Source: Epiperipatus broadwayi
Lineage: Eukaryota; Onychophora; Udeonychophora; Euonychophora; Peripatidae
DNA: 64,000 nt
Direction of reading: 5' to 3'
Assembly: GCA_028023455.1 (NCBI GenBank)
Contig: JAQFVV010006551.1
Coordinates: 169,001-233,000 of the forward strand
The position numbers and the translations under genes are program-made. Numbering within the stretch: the first letter of the stretch is position 1; every line of letters starts with the position of its first letter. A model generated the notes under the pieces. That model saw only the letters and a list, made by a program, of their open reading frames with translations, was not told the origin of the DNA and searched no databases. This document shows positions 1 through 11,177 of this stretch, piece after piece.

Positions 1-1220
1 TTTTAGAATAATCTGTTTATATGAATCATTAGATACATCATTCACTGATCTTGATCATATTGCCCATAGTTATTAATAAAAGAGAGTTTGTAAGTTATTG
101 TGTTTGCTTTATTAAGAATTTATTTGTACTGTTTGTATTGGGATTGCCAAATATTCTTTATTAATTCTATTTTGTTTTAGGAGATGTCTTTGTAATATTT
201 GGATAGTAGCAAAATCCCTCTCACTGACCCAAGTATATCTTTTAATATAATACCAATAATTATACGCTTTTAAAGCTTGTAAAAGAAGTTATATTTATTA
301 ATAATTTATTTAATGCTTAGCGCTTTCAAAGCTCCATGGCTTCATACTCATAGCTGCAAACAGTTGTTAGTGATGAGGGGGAGTTATTCAAGTTATTTAA
401 ACCCTGAGAAAGTAAATTACTAGTTGGCAATCATAATTTTGAATTTATGGTAATTTTTATTTCTAAAGTTATTTATTATGCTTTGATATGAGTTTTGTTT
501 ATCTTCACAGTTTTATTGATTAAGTATTGCTTTAAGATGTACATTTCTTCTTTAATTTTTAAAACTTATAGTTTATCTTAATTTCGTAGTTAAATATTCT
601 AGTTTAGTCAAGTTTGGAATCCATATTTCGTTTTATTTTATCTTATTGTCATTTAACACAATATTTATTTTATAATTCAGGATCTCATTTATCATCATCA
701 ACATTGTTTTTATTTCATCTAATTTTTCTTTTATTTCTTCATCCTCATTTTACTTTAATTCATTATCATAATAATTTTTCCTTCATTGGCTCATATTCTA
801 TTATCATGTTAATCATTCATCACCTTAACTCCTTTTTGTTTCTCTTCTCCTCACTCTTAAGCTCGTTCATTTTCATTATTTAATTATTATTTGTTTTCAT
901 CGTCCATTTATTAATCTACATTCTAATTTATTTATCACCTAATTCATAATTCGAATTCCATATTCATTTCATACACCTGATTATTAACTATTTATTGGTT
1001 TTGCATATTAAGTTTATCTAATAATATTTTGCTTATGGATTTTAAAGCTAATTTAACCAATGTCGATACTAGAAGTTATTATCTTCATGGACACTTTGTG
1101 ACCTTCCTTAGATTTACCAATTCGAGCTAGTCTAGTTGGCTTTAAGAAACTAATATATTTATTTTAACATAATTTTTTTATGTATATATTCTTATCTATA
1201 TAGAGATTGTTACAATATAT
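1..1220. other. AT-rich intergenic DNA, no gene seen
   Basis: No supported gene. The longest open frame here (614-883) encodes low-complexity Phe/Leu/Ser/His residues and looks like an AT-composition artefact. At 311-362 a short motif (GCTTAGCGCTTTC followed by a CATACTCATAGCTGC-type stretch) resembles the loop of the fold-back element at 31521-31575, so it is probably a scrap of a dispersed repeat. The (A/T)-rich end at 1211-1220 is the left flank of the LTR insertion. Confidence 0.6.
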
Positions 1221-3612
1221 TGAAACAGACAGATCGAAGAACCGATTGTCGTTTCATGTGTTTTAAGTACGGTAATTCGAACTACTATCCGCCCGCAGTG
1301 AGATTTGTCTATTGTCAGTCATAATAAAAAAATTAGTTATATATTTTATGTTTCGTAAATCAATATGTAAGATTCCGTATATAAATGTCACAAACCATGA
1401 AATAATATTCGTGTGTGCGTGGTTTGTGAATTTATATCAATTTAATTTAAAGTTCATTGCGGGCGTGTTTGTTTGAATTTTGGTTTTTTTTTAAAATTGT
1501 ACAAAGTTGTTTAAAAATACTGATCAAAAGTCAAATTCCTTTGATCAGTGTTTTTAATTAAAATCTAAATTACACAAATGTACAGAGTAATTAAATTGTA
1601 TTCGAAATGAGATAAGAAATGTATATTTGTAATTACCGTGTCAATTTAAAAATTGCGTACTAAAGTAAAAGAACAATGGGAATGGATAATTAATGTTGTA
1701 TGGTCAAGCTGGATGGCTGGAAGCTAGAGAAAGTAGGCGGAGCTTAAACACAAAACCAGGCGGAAAGGTCAATAGTGGCCATCTTAGAGAAAAACTTATT
1801 CTAACTTTTGACGTGGTTGAGAGAGGTAGTCTTAAGACAGCACTGCAGCTGCTAAAGTAATTCCTATAACTTTGTTAAGAAGCTCACTGGTAAACCGCAA
1901 TGTTGATGGGCTAAGTGCCAGGAGCTGATCTCTGTCCTGCCAAAGTGAATCTTCGTGCCGCTGACTGATCATGTTGTATGTGCTTCATAGTTTCCAGCTT
2001 CCAATCTCCAAGTTGACAATGCCTTGCAAATAACTTTCAAAATGCGCGCCTACGTTCGTCGGAAATATCAATCGGGAAAAGCCAAGCCGGATGAAGAAAG
2101 AAGGGTAACTGTGTTACACGAACTTTTAACTTTCTCCCGAGCTTAATGTTATCAATCAAATAAATTACATGTAAGTTTTTATGTCATTTATAATGCTATT
2201 GTTTAACCTGTCAGTAAATTTTCTTTTCTTTTAATCCTCCGCTCTAGTCTTTAGAAATAATTTATAAAAATTGTAATTAAGAGTAATAATAATTTAAATG
2301 AATGCATTTATATTTTCTTTGTGTTGCATATTCCATAAACAAACGATGCCAATAGTAATATTTCCCAACTCTGTGTAAAACTAGTGTACAATAATGATCA
2401 AGTTATTTAAAAGTAAATTTCGTTTTCTGAATTAAATATTCTTTTATATTTCGAGTTGGTAAATGTTGAATCCCTTTATTATTCTATTTTAAGTGGTCAT
2501 ATAATTGCAATCTAAGGTTCAATGTTAAATATATATATTGGTTTTAAAGTGTTATATTAATGTCATGTATGATATGAGAAATGATTCACTGTATAATTTA
2601 ATACTATCGCTACCGCCTGTCAACCTGAAGGGTTAAGGGTTTCAGAGTAAATTTAATTAGTTATTTTTCTCGCGATCAGTTTAATTCCGCTATATTTTAT
2701 TGGGATAAGGATCTCAGCCTGTGGCGTAGAGACAGACGAATAGATTCCAGGTTTTGTATAATTTCTTTTAAAAATCCACTTCAAGTACTCGTCCTTGATG
2801 TCTGTGGCAATGCCTTCCCTTCGCTGAAGTTAGCGTCTCGCCATTCTACCATTGGGAAAAGAAAGCAGTTTCTTTCCCAGGTTATCTCTTGGATCACCGG
2901 GTTCGAAATGATCCCGGCTGGTTGTCGTGTCCCGGAGCTACTTGGGGGCACTAAGCCTTGTCAAAGTACAAGCCGCCCGGTATTCCGTTAATGCACCGCA
3001 AGTGATTACTGTAGGGCTTTTGAATATAGGCAACCACCAGCACATCTATCTTCCATGCCGTATTTATATAAAGCCACTTCCAACTGTCCGTCTACGTAGG
3101 GCTCGGGTCTATTCGAATAAAATAAGTTAATAAATAATCTTTAGATAAATATTTTTTATCAATGCTCAAATACTCTGATTCTCTTAGCCATCCCTCAATC
3201 ATTTAACTACACAGCTATTGGCATGAGTTTGGTCACCAGATAAAATGATTACTAAAGACTAGTAGCCAAATACAAGAGGATTCATGAACGTCTTTCCGTA
3301 CTGTTGAACGCTATATTTATATGTTTCTATTTTTCTTATTAAACACTTTATTTAATCTACTTTTTGTGTCCTCCACCTTATTACTCTCTAAGTCTAGGTA
3401 GCCACTTACTGTCTGTATTGGCAACTTAAATATATACGTTACATGAATGACCGTTCCAATATCTAGAGTATAATAAATATATATATCATTAACTGTAAGA
3501 ATTTGTCTATGTTCTAAGCTGAGCTAGAAAAGGGATAACCCCGTGCTGTTATAAAGTCATCATCGGTTGGTCATACCGGGGTTTGGGTTTGAATTCAGTT
3601 GGCGTTTTGGAA
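1221..3612 (+). repeat. LTR copy A (5' LTR, 3' end missing)
   Basis: Matches the LTR at 8594-11060 nearly base for base from TGAAACAGACAG to TTTTGGAA, then breaks off at 3612, about 78 bp short of the full LTR end. The first ~36 bases can fold: TGAAAC/GTTTCA, GACA/TGTC and ATCG/CGAT pair around a small loop. A second short hairpin near 1519-1550 uses CTGATCAAA/TTTGATCAG. Open frames inside (for example 2927-3130) recur in the other LTR copies only because the DNA is repeated; no protein family is recognisable. Confidence 0.85.
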
Positions 3613-3844
3613 GTAGTCTATTCACTGAAACTTGGTGTAAGGGAAACAAAACTTTTATATACTTGCTTTACTCAACTATAGTTTTAACTTGCGCATTTTA
3701 ATACGCCAAATACATATCAATATTATGACAAACAACAAAAAATCGAATATTTTTATAATTTAACTGTTTACTCTCGTTCACTCTGCAGGGTGTGGGAGAT
3801 TTCTTCATCGGAGCACCACGGAGGGCGTCCAAAAATTTTATAAC
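3613..3844 (-). other. Inverted leader segment with primer-binding-site-like sequence
   Basis: This 232 bp spacer separates LTR copies A and B. Read on the minus strand it follows directly the 3' end (ACCGGTACA) of LTR copy B, as the internal leader of an LTR element should. About 13 nt inside it, TGGACGCCC (complement of 3823-3831) resembles the TGGCGCCC core of tRNA-primed primer binding sites, which is known for gypsy-type elements. The match is imperfect and set back from the LTR end. I infer that B is the original 5' LTR plus leader and that this block was inverted. Confidence 0.5.
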
Positions 3845-6292
3845 TGTACCGGTATAAATCCACCACGCTTACTCATACCCAGTACCCGAGTTCAAACCCA
3901 ATCCGCGTTTAAGAATAAATTCCAAAACGCCAACTGAATTCAAACCCAAACCCCGGTATGACCAACCGATGATGACTTTATAACAGCACGGGGTTATCCC
4001 TTTTCTAGCTCAGCTTAGAACATAGACAAATTCTTACAGTTAATGATATATATATTTATTATACTCTAGATATTGGAACGGTCATTCATGTAACGTATAT
4101 ATTTAAGTTGCCAATACAGACAGTAAGTGGCTACCTAGACTTAGAGAGTAATAAGGTGGAGGACACAAAAAGTAGATTAAATAAAGTGTTTAATAAGAAA
4201 AATAGAAACATATAAATATAGCGTTCAACAGTACGGAAAGACGTTCATGAATCCTCTTGTATTTGGCTACTAGTCTTTAGTAATCATTTTATCTGGTGAC
4301 CAAACTCATGCCAATAGCTGTGTAGTTAAATGATTGAGGGATGGCTAAGAGAATCAGAGTATTTGAGCATTGATAAAAAATATTTATCTAAAGATTATTT
4401 ATTAACTTATTTTATTCGAATAGACTCGAGCCGTTACGTAGACGGACAGTTGGAAGTGGTTTTATATAAATACGGCATGGAAGATAGATGTACTGGTGGT
4501 TGCCTATATTCAAAAGCCCTACAGTAATCACTTGCGGTGCATTAACGGAATACCGGGCGGCTTGTACTTTGACAAGGCTTAGTGCCCCCAAGTAGCTCCG
4601 GGACACGACAACCAGCCGGGATCATTTCGAACCCGGTGATCCAAGAGATAACCTGGGAAAGAAACTGCTTTCTTTTCCCAATGGTAGAATGGCGAGACGC
4701 TAACTTCAGCGAAGAGAAGGCATTGCCACAGACATCAAGGACGAGTACTTGAAGTGGATTTTTAAAAGAAATTATACAAAACCTGGAATCTATTCGTCTG
4801 TCTCTACGCCACAGGCTGAGATCCTTATCCCAATAAAATATAGCGGAATTAAACTGACCGCGAGAAAAATAACTAATTAAATTTACTCTGAAACCCTTAA
4901 CCCTTCAGGTTGACAGGCGGTAGCGATAGTATTAAATTATACAGTGAATCATTTCTCATGTCATACATGACATTAATATAACACTTTAAAACCAATATAT
5001 ATATTTAACATTGAACCTTAGATTGCAATTATATGACCACTTAAAATAGAATAATAAAGGGATTCAACATTTACCAACTCGAAATATAAAAGAATATTTA
5101 ATTCAGAAAACGAAATTTACTTTTAAATAACTTGATCATTATTGTACACTAGTTTTACACAGAGTTGGGAAATATTACTATTGGCATCGTTTGTTTATGG
5201 AATATGCAACACAAAAGAAAATATAAATGCATTCATTTGAATTATTATTACTCTTAATTACAATTTTTATAAATTATTTCTAAAGACTAGAGCGGAGGAT
5301 TAAAAGAAAAGAAAATTTACTGACAGGTTAAACAATAGCATTATAAATGACATAAAAACTTACATGTAATTTATTTGATTGACAACATTAAGCTCGGGAG
5401 AAAGTTAAAAGTTCGTGTAACACAGTTACTCTTCTTTCTTCATCCGGCTTGGCTTTTCCCGATTGATATTTCCGACGAACGTAGGCGCGCATTTTGAAAG
5501 TTATTTGCAAGGCATTGTCAACTTGGAGATTGGAAGCTGGAAACTATGAAGCACATACAACATGATCAGTCAGCGGCACGAAGATTCACTTTGGCAGGAC
5601 AGAGATCAGCTCCTGGCACTTAGCCCATCAACATTGCGGTTTACCAGTGAGCTTCTTAACAAAGTTATAGGAATTATTTTAGCAGCTGCAGTGCTGTCTT
5701 AAGACTACCTCTCTCAACCACGTCAAAAGTTAGAATAAGTTTTTCTCTAAGATGGCCACTATTGACCTTTCCGCCTGGTTTTGTGTTTAAGCTCCACCTA
5801 CTTTCTCTAGCTTCCAGCCATCCAGCTTGACCATACAACATTAATTATCCATTCCCATTGTTCTTTTACTTTAGTACGCAATTTTTAAATTGACACGGTA
5901 ATTACAAATATACATTTCTTATCTCATTTCGAATACAATTTAATTACTCTGTACATTTGTGTAATTTAGATTTTAATTAAAAACACTGATCAAAGGAATG
6001 TGACTTTTGATCAGTATTTTTAAACAACTTTGTACAATTTTAAAAAAAAAACCAAAATTCAAACAAACACGCCAGCAATGAACTTTAAATTAAATTGATA
6101 TAAATTCACAACCACGCACACACGAATATTATTTCATGGTTTGTAACATTTATATACGGAATGTTACATATTGATTTACGAAACATAAAATATATAACTA
6201 ATTTTTTTATTATGACTGACAATAGACAAATCTCACTGCGGGCGGATAGTAGTTCGAATTACCGTACTTAAAACACATGAAACGACAATCGG
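3845..6292 (-). repeat. LTR copy B (inverted; first 19 bp missing)
   Basis: The reverse complement of the same LTR, complete at its 3' end (TGTACCGGTA at 3845 on the plus strand) but cut 19 bp short of the LTR start at 6292, where the sequence changes to AAGCGATTTT. With copy A it forms an inverted repeat with arms of ~2.37 kb and a ~310 bp centre (the 232 bp spacer plus the terminal 78 bp that A lacks). At several sites (for example the AAAATAATT and GTTGTC variants) B agrees with copy C against A, so all three are close siblings. Confidence 0.85.
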
Positions 6293-7240
6293 AAGCGATT
6301 TTGTGCGTTTATTTAATTAAAATAAACGAGTGTTATTCCATAATTTTTTTTTGCGAGTTCATTCTTGTTGTTTAAAATTTTTCGAAAAAAAAAGTAAAGA
6401 AGTAGAATTAATTCCAGGTCTTAAAAATAAAAACGTGTACGCATATAGATATTGTGTACGCATATATATATATATATTTTTGTTGTTTAAAAATGTTTTT
6501 TTTTTTTGAAAAAAGAAAGTAAAGAAGTAGGATTACTTTTATGTTTTAAAAATAAAAACGTGTGCGCATATATATATATTGTAATATAAAAATCTTATCA
6601 GAGTCAGAGTTAATATTAATCGTTCCCTATATAAAACATTAAGTCTTGAATCAAATGATTACTAGGTCATGTAAAAAGTATATATTTGGGGATCAATGGA
6701 TTAAATTATCTATTGGTCACATGTTGCTGGCTGGCACCTTTCAAATAAATTTGTCAGCAAACATGTTTGTCCATACAGCAGTGGTGGGTTTTGTTGGGTT
6801 CAAAGGAGAGAATGGTGGCGTATATATATAAAAAGAGAGAATTACTGACAGAAATACAAAAAAAAAAATACTGTGTTATGTACCCATTATTAATATGATT
6901 ATCTTATAGGACTGAGGAGAACAGTGCGAACTGGGTGAAAGAAAGTTTTTTTTTTTTCCTGTATATTTGTAGAAATGATTTAAACATGTCATATCGTATA
7001 TGCCTAAATAAAGAAAAAAATAATATTAACAGTGAAAAGCGTAGATAATAGAAACCAGACGGAACGTAGGCGTAGGAAGAAAAGAGAGAAAGGAAGGAAG
7101 CCACACGAACAGTATCAGCAGCGGGGGAGGATTTGGCACTAGGAGCAGGGGTCAGTATCTTTATGTATCTATACAAATCAAAGTGTTGTACAAAGCGAAT
7201 TCTTATGCTGGAGACATTTATAAGTAAAAGCGAACAGGAA
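6293..7240 (+). other. Retrotransposon leader with a two-unit tandem repeat
   Basis: Untranslated internal region between the broken LTR B and gag. It holds an imperfect tandem duplication of roughly 115 bp (about 6366-6456 and 6481-6583). Both units run from TTGTTGTTTAAAA through AAAGTAAAGAAGTAG to AAAAATAAAAACGTGT and a CGCATATA run. Poly-A/T and (TA)n stretches follow. The open frame at 6646-6831 has no recognisable homology and I do not call it a gene. A TTG/ATG-rich stretch 7133-7240 is open in the gag frame, but the first convincing ATG is at 7241. Confidence 0.6.
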
Positions 7241-7684
7241 ATGGCAGAAATAGAAGGAAGCGAGCATGTGTCCGCGACTGGTGCAGAGACGTCGGACACA
7301 TCCAGCGACCACGAAATTGTGTTTAAGAAGTTTCAGAATAAAAAAAAAGGTTTTGGACAATCAGAGAGGAACACCAAACAGAGGGAGCGCGATCGCGATA
7401 GGAAGTTTGACGCGATCCTCGAGGAGATGAGGGAGGACAGGAAGATCATGATGGCGATGATGGCGAGGATGTTAAGGATTGAAGAATGGCGTATGGGATC
7501 GGACGTTAAAACAGGTAGGGAAGGTAAAGCAAATATTAGTGCGAAGAAGGGAGATGAGGACCAAACCATTCCGATGGGATTAGACACTCTGAGCGAAGTA
7601 GCCATTGAAGAGAAGACAGGCCAGGACCTAGACGTCGAAAATGTTGAATTAGAAAGGCAAACCGAGGCGCTAGGGCCAGCGTGA
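7241..7684 (+). CDS. gag, N-terminal part (before frameshift)
   Basis: The frame starts at ATG 7241 (protein MAEIEGSEHV...) and ends at a TGA at 7682-7684; the open frame extends upstream to a TTG at 7133, but that part is less Gag-like. The product is very hydrophilic: an acidic Ser/Thr-rich start, a Lys/Arg-rich stretch (KKKGFGQSE, RERDRDRKF) and a likely coiled-coil segment (LEEMREDRKIMMAMMARM). This resembles the matrix-like N-terminal part of LTR-retrotransposon Gag proteins. No late-domain or zinc-knuckle motif is visible. The downstream half of the same protein lies in another frame, entered within a window of only a few codons (7674-7682). Either this copy carries a one-base indel or a +1 frameshift is used; the former is simpler. 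Confidence 0.65.
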   Translation: MAEIEGSEHVSATGAETSDTSSDHEIVFKKFQNKKKGFGQSERNTKQRERDRDRKFDAILEEMREDRKIMMAMMARMLRIEEWRMGSDVKTGREGKANISAKKGDEDQTIPMGLDTLSEVAIEEKTGQDLDVENVELERQTEALGPA

Positions 7685-8363
7685 AAACCTCATAGCGACA
7701 ATTGGGACTAGCGACAAGGAAAAAGAAATAAAAAGAGAGCAGGCCGTAGACACACCAACGAGAGTGATTAACATTCCTCATGTGGGATCATCTATCCAGA
7801 TTCAGACGTTTAGAGGCGACCCCGGGGAAAATCCAGCCGTGCATCTGGACAGCATTAGAGAATTTCTGTGCTTCCACCCGATGAGTGAAAAGGAGAGGGT
7901 AACGGTCGCCAGCCATTATCTGAGGGAATCGGCGAAGGCATGGTGGAAATTGTTGAAACAGCCACCGAGTACTATGCGAGGCTACGAAGAAGCCATTTTG
8001 AAAAGGTATTGGAGTGTGGAGAAACAGGAGGGACTGTTACACAAGTTCTCCAATTTGAAGTACGACGAAAGTAGCAGACAGAGTTTTGCGGCCTTCTTCA
8101 CGCACCAAGCGATGATATTTAAATCCCTCACCGCTTTTAACTACACAGAGCAGCACATTACTCGTATCGTTGTGCATAACCTACCACCATGGGTGCAAAG
8201 GATAATGCTGGGGAGTTGCCCCATGTCGTTCGAAAAAGCTGTAGAACTGCTAAACCAGATCGACTATGGGGACTTGTATCCAACTAAAAGGGAATGGGAA
8301 CAGGGTAGTTATAATACCAGGCCATTAAAACCCTATATACCTCCCAACCCAGGGAGAAGGTAG
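7683..8363 (+). CDS. gag, capsid-like part (Retrotrans_gag type)
   Basis: Frame open from about 7674 to the TAG ending at 8363. Residues around 7790-8270 match the pattern of the Retrotrans_gag family (PF03732): FRGDPGENPAVHLDSI, then about 30 residues later the hallmark AKAWWKLL, then a helix with YEEAILKRYW, and a C-terminal helical block ending VELLNQID. In Ty3/gypsy elements this domain assembles the virus-like particle. There is no CCHC nucleocapsid knuckle before the stop, so the protein is short at the C-terminus or the nucleocapsid was lost with pol. No ATG opens this frame; it most likely continues the frame that ends at 7684. Confidence is high for the family, low for function of this copy. 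Confidence 0.8.
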   Translation, partial: ENLIATIGTSDKEKEIKREQAVDTPTRVINIPHVGSSIQIQTFRGDPGENPAVHLDSIREFLCFHPMSEKERVTVASHYLRESAKAWWKLLKQPPSTMRGYEEAILKRYWSVEKQEGLLHKFSNLKYDESSRQSFAAFFTHQAMIFKSLTAFNYTEQHITRIVVHNLPPWVQRIMLGSCPMSFEKAVELLNQIDYGDLYPTKREWEQGSYNTRPLKPYIPPNPGRR

Positions 8364-8593
8364 AAATAACAATAAATGATAACCTGGTAAGCGACCACTG
8401 TGACATGCATACGATGATGAGTAAAGGAACTACGGTAATACACCCAATTTTGTAAATGTTAAGTTCAAACCCTCACCCAGACTGTTCTCCGAGGTCAATC
8501 AAATGTAAAGAAAAGAAAGAAAACAAATGTTAACCAGAGAATTATGTATAATCATTTTTTTTTGTTGTTTTTTTTTTATAAAGTGAAAAGAAA
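8364..8593 (+). other. Post-gag remnant, possible pol tail, polypurine tract
   Basis: Only 230 bp lie between the gag stop and the 3' LTR, where an autonomous element would have 3-4 kb of pol. A short frame of about two dozen codons near 8431-8505, ending TAA, could be the last scrap of pol (VNVKFKPSPRLFSEV), but it is too short to assign. The purine stretch AAGTGAAAAGAAA at 8581-8593 sits directly against the LTR start and is a good plus-strand primer candidate. I infer one internal deletion removed pol, or that this is a gag-only family. Confidence 0.5.
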
Positions 8594-11060
8594 TGAAACA
8601 GACAGATCGAAGAACCGATTGTCGTTTCATGTGTTTTAAGTACGGTAATTCGAACTACTATCCGCCCGCAGTGAGATTTGTCTATTGTCAGTCATAATAA
8701 AAAAATTAGTTATATATTTTATGTTTCGTAAATCAATATGTAACATTCCGTATATAAATGTCACAAACCATGAAATAATATTCGTGTGTGCGTGGTTGTG
8801 AATTTATATCAATTTAATTTAAAGTTCATTGCGGGCGTGTTTGTTTGAATTTTGGTTTTTTTTTAAAATTGTACAAAGTTGTTTAAAAATACTGATCAAA
8901 AGTCAAATTCCTTTGATCAGTGTTTTTAATTAAAATCTAAATTACACAAATGTACAGAGTAATTAAATTGTATTCGAAATGAGATAAGAAATGTATATTT
9001 GTAATTACCGTGTCAATTTAAAAATTGCGTACTAAAGTAAAAGAACAATGGGAATGGATAATTAATGTTGTATGGTCAAGCTGGATGGCTGGAAGCTAGA
9101 GAAAGTAGGCGGAGCTTAAACACAAAACCAGGCGGAAAGGTCAATAGTGGCCATCTTAGAGAAAAACTTATTCTAACTTTTGACGTGGTTGAGAGAGGTA
9201 GTCTTAAGACAGCACTGCAGCTGCTAAAATAATTCCTATAACTTTGTTAAGAAGCTCACTGGTAAACCGCAATGTTGATGGGCTAAGTGCCAGGAGCTGA
9301 TCTCTGTCCTGCCAAAGTGAATCTTCGTGCCGCTGACTGATCATGTTGTATGTGCTTCATAGTTTCCAGCTTCCAATCTCCAAGTTGACAATGCCTTGCA
9401 AATAACTTTCAAAATGCGCGCCTACGTTCGTCGGAAATATCAATCGGGAAAAGCCAAGCCGGATGAAGAAAGAAGGGTAACTGTGTTACACAAACTTTTA
9501 ACTTTCTCCCGAGCTTAATGTTGTCAATCAAATAAATTACATGTAAGTTTTTATGTCATTTATAATGCTATTGTTTAACCTGTCAGTAAATTTTCTTTTC
9601 TTTTAATCCTCCGCTCTAGTCTTTAGAAATAATTTATAAAAATTGTAATTAAGAGTAATAATAATTTAAATGAATGCATTTATATTTTCTTTGTGTTGCA
9701 TATTCCATAAACAAACGATGCCAATAGTAATATTTCCCAACTCTGTGTAAAACTAGTGTACAATAATGATCAAGTTATTTAAAAGTAAATTTCGTTTTCT
9801 GAATTAAATATTCTTTTATATTTCGAGTTGGTAAATGTTGAATCCCTTTATTATTCTATTTTAAGTGGTCATATAATTGCAATCTAAGGTTCAATGTTAA
9901 ATATATATATTGGTTTTAAAGTGTTATATTAATGTCATGTATGATATGAGAAATGATTCACTGTATAATTTAATACTATCGCTACCGCCTGTCAACCTGA
10001 AGGGTTAAGGGTTTCAGAGTAAATTTAATTAGTTATTTTTCTCGCGATCAGTTTAATTCCGCTATATTTTATTGGGATAAGGATCTCAGCCTGTGGCGTA
10101 GAGACAGACGAATAGATTCCAGGTTTTGTATAATTTCTTTTAAAAATCCACTTCAAGTACTCGTCCTTGATGTCTGTGGCAATGCCTTCCCTTCGCTGAA
10201 GTTAGCGTCTCGCCATTCTACCATTGGGAAAAGAAAGCAGTTTCTTTCCCAGGTTATCTCTTGGATCACCGGGTTCGAAATGATCCCGGCTGGTTGTCGT
10301 GTCCCGGAGCTACTTGGGGGCACTAAGCCTTGTCAAAGTACAAGCCGCCCGGTATTCCGTTAATGCACCGCAATTGATTACTGTAGGGCTTTTGAATATA
10401 GGCAACCACCAGTACATCTATCTCTTATGTCGTATTTATATAAAACCACCTCCAACTGTTCGTCTACGTAACGGCTCGAGTCTATTCGAATAAAATAAGT
10501 TAATAAATAATCTTTAGATAAATATTTTTTTCAATGCTCAAATACTCTGATTCTCTTAGCCACCCCTCAATCATTTAACTACACAGCTATTGGCATGAGT
10601 TTGTTCACCAAATAAAATGATTACTAAAGACTAGTAGCCAAATACAAGAGGATTCATGAACGTCTTTCCGTACTGTTGAACGCTATATTTATATGTTTCT
10701 ATTTTTCTTATTAAACACTTTATTTAATCTACTTTTTGTGTCCTCCACCTTATTACTCTCTAAGTCTAGGTAGCCACTTACTGTCTGTATTGGCAACTTA
10801 AATATATACGTTACATGAATGACCGTTCCAATATCTAGAGTATAATAAATATATATATCATTAACTGTAAGAATTTAGTCTATGTTCTGAGCTGAGCTAG
10901 AAAAGGGATAACCCCGTGCTGTTATAAAGTCATCATCGGTTGGTCATACCGGGGTTTGGGTTTGAATTCAGTTGGTGTTTTGGAATTTATTTTTAAACGC
11001 GGATTGGGTTTGAACTCGGGTACTGGGTATGAGTAAGCGTGGTGGATTTATACCGGTACA
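8594..11060 (+). repeat. LTR copy C (complete 3' LTR, 2,467 bp)
   Basis: The only full-length copy: begins TGAAACAGAC directly after the purine tract and ends TACCGGTACA. It includes the 78 bp end (from TTTATTTTTAAACGCGG onward) that copy A lacks but inverted copy B has. An LTR of nearly 2.5 kb is long for a gypsy-type element. No tRNA, SINE or ORF of known family is embedded in it. Confidence 0.85.
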
Positions 11061-11113
11061 ATATATATTAAAAAATGTAAAAGTATAATACCCATTATAA
11101 AAAATATATGTAA

Positions 11114-11166
11114 TATACAAACAAACAATTTAACGGTAATTGAATGTTAAATTGTTTGTTTGTATA
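11114..11166. repeat. Hairpin, 22 bp arms
   Basis: ATATACAAACAAACAATTTA on the left is mirrored as the complement on the right (11145-11166), separated by about ten bases (GGTAATTGAAT). It lies between the LTR element and the PLE remnant and may be a target-site or fold-back scar of either. Confidence 0.8.
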
Positions 11167-11177
11167 TATTATATTTA

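Larger units (their letters stand above)
1221..11060 (+). mobile_element. LTR retrotransposon insertion with a third, inverted LTR
   Basis: Seen: direct ~2.4-2.5 kb repeats at 1221-3612 and 8594-11060 begin TGAAACAGACAG; the second ends ACCGGTACA, giving the TG...CA ends typical of LTRs. An inverted copy lies at 3845-6292. ATATAT lies just before 1221 and just after 11060; this fits a 4-6 bp target duplication but is low-complexity. Between the LTRs are a gag region (7241-8363) and a purine-rich stretch (8581-8593) directly before the 3' LTR. No reverse transcriptase, RNase H or integrase domain is visible, so the copy is non-autonomous. By eye the two direct LTRs differ at about 20 positions, which suggests a fairly recent insertion. 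The Gag fold suggests a Ty3/gypsy-type element; the clade is not resolved. Confidence 0.85.

Noticed and set aside
614-883. 89-codon plus-strand frame
   Set aside because: Low-complexity Phe/Leu/Ser/His composition from T-rich DNA; no domain, no context.
2927-3130. Frame starting MSRSYLGALSLVK, repeated at 4412-4606 (-) and 10299-10493 (+)
   Set aside because: It recurs only because it lies in the three LTR copies; its C-terminal end differs among copies by frame changes and it has no recognised family.
6904-7781. Minus-strand frames opposite gag
   Set aside because: Shadows of the gag coding sequence; composition explained by the complementary strand.
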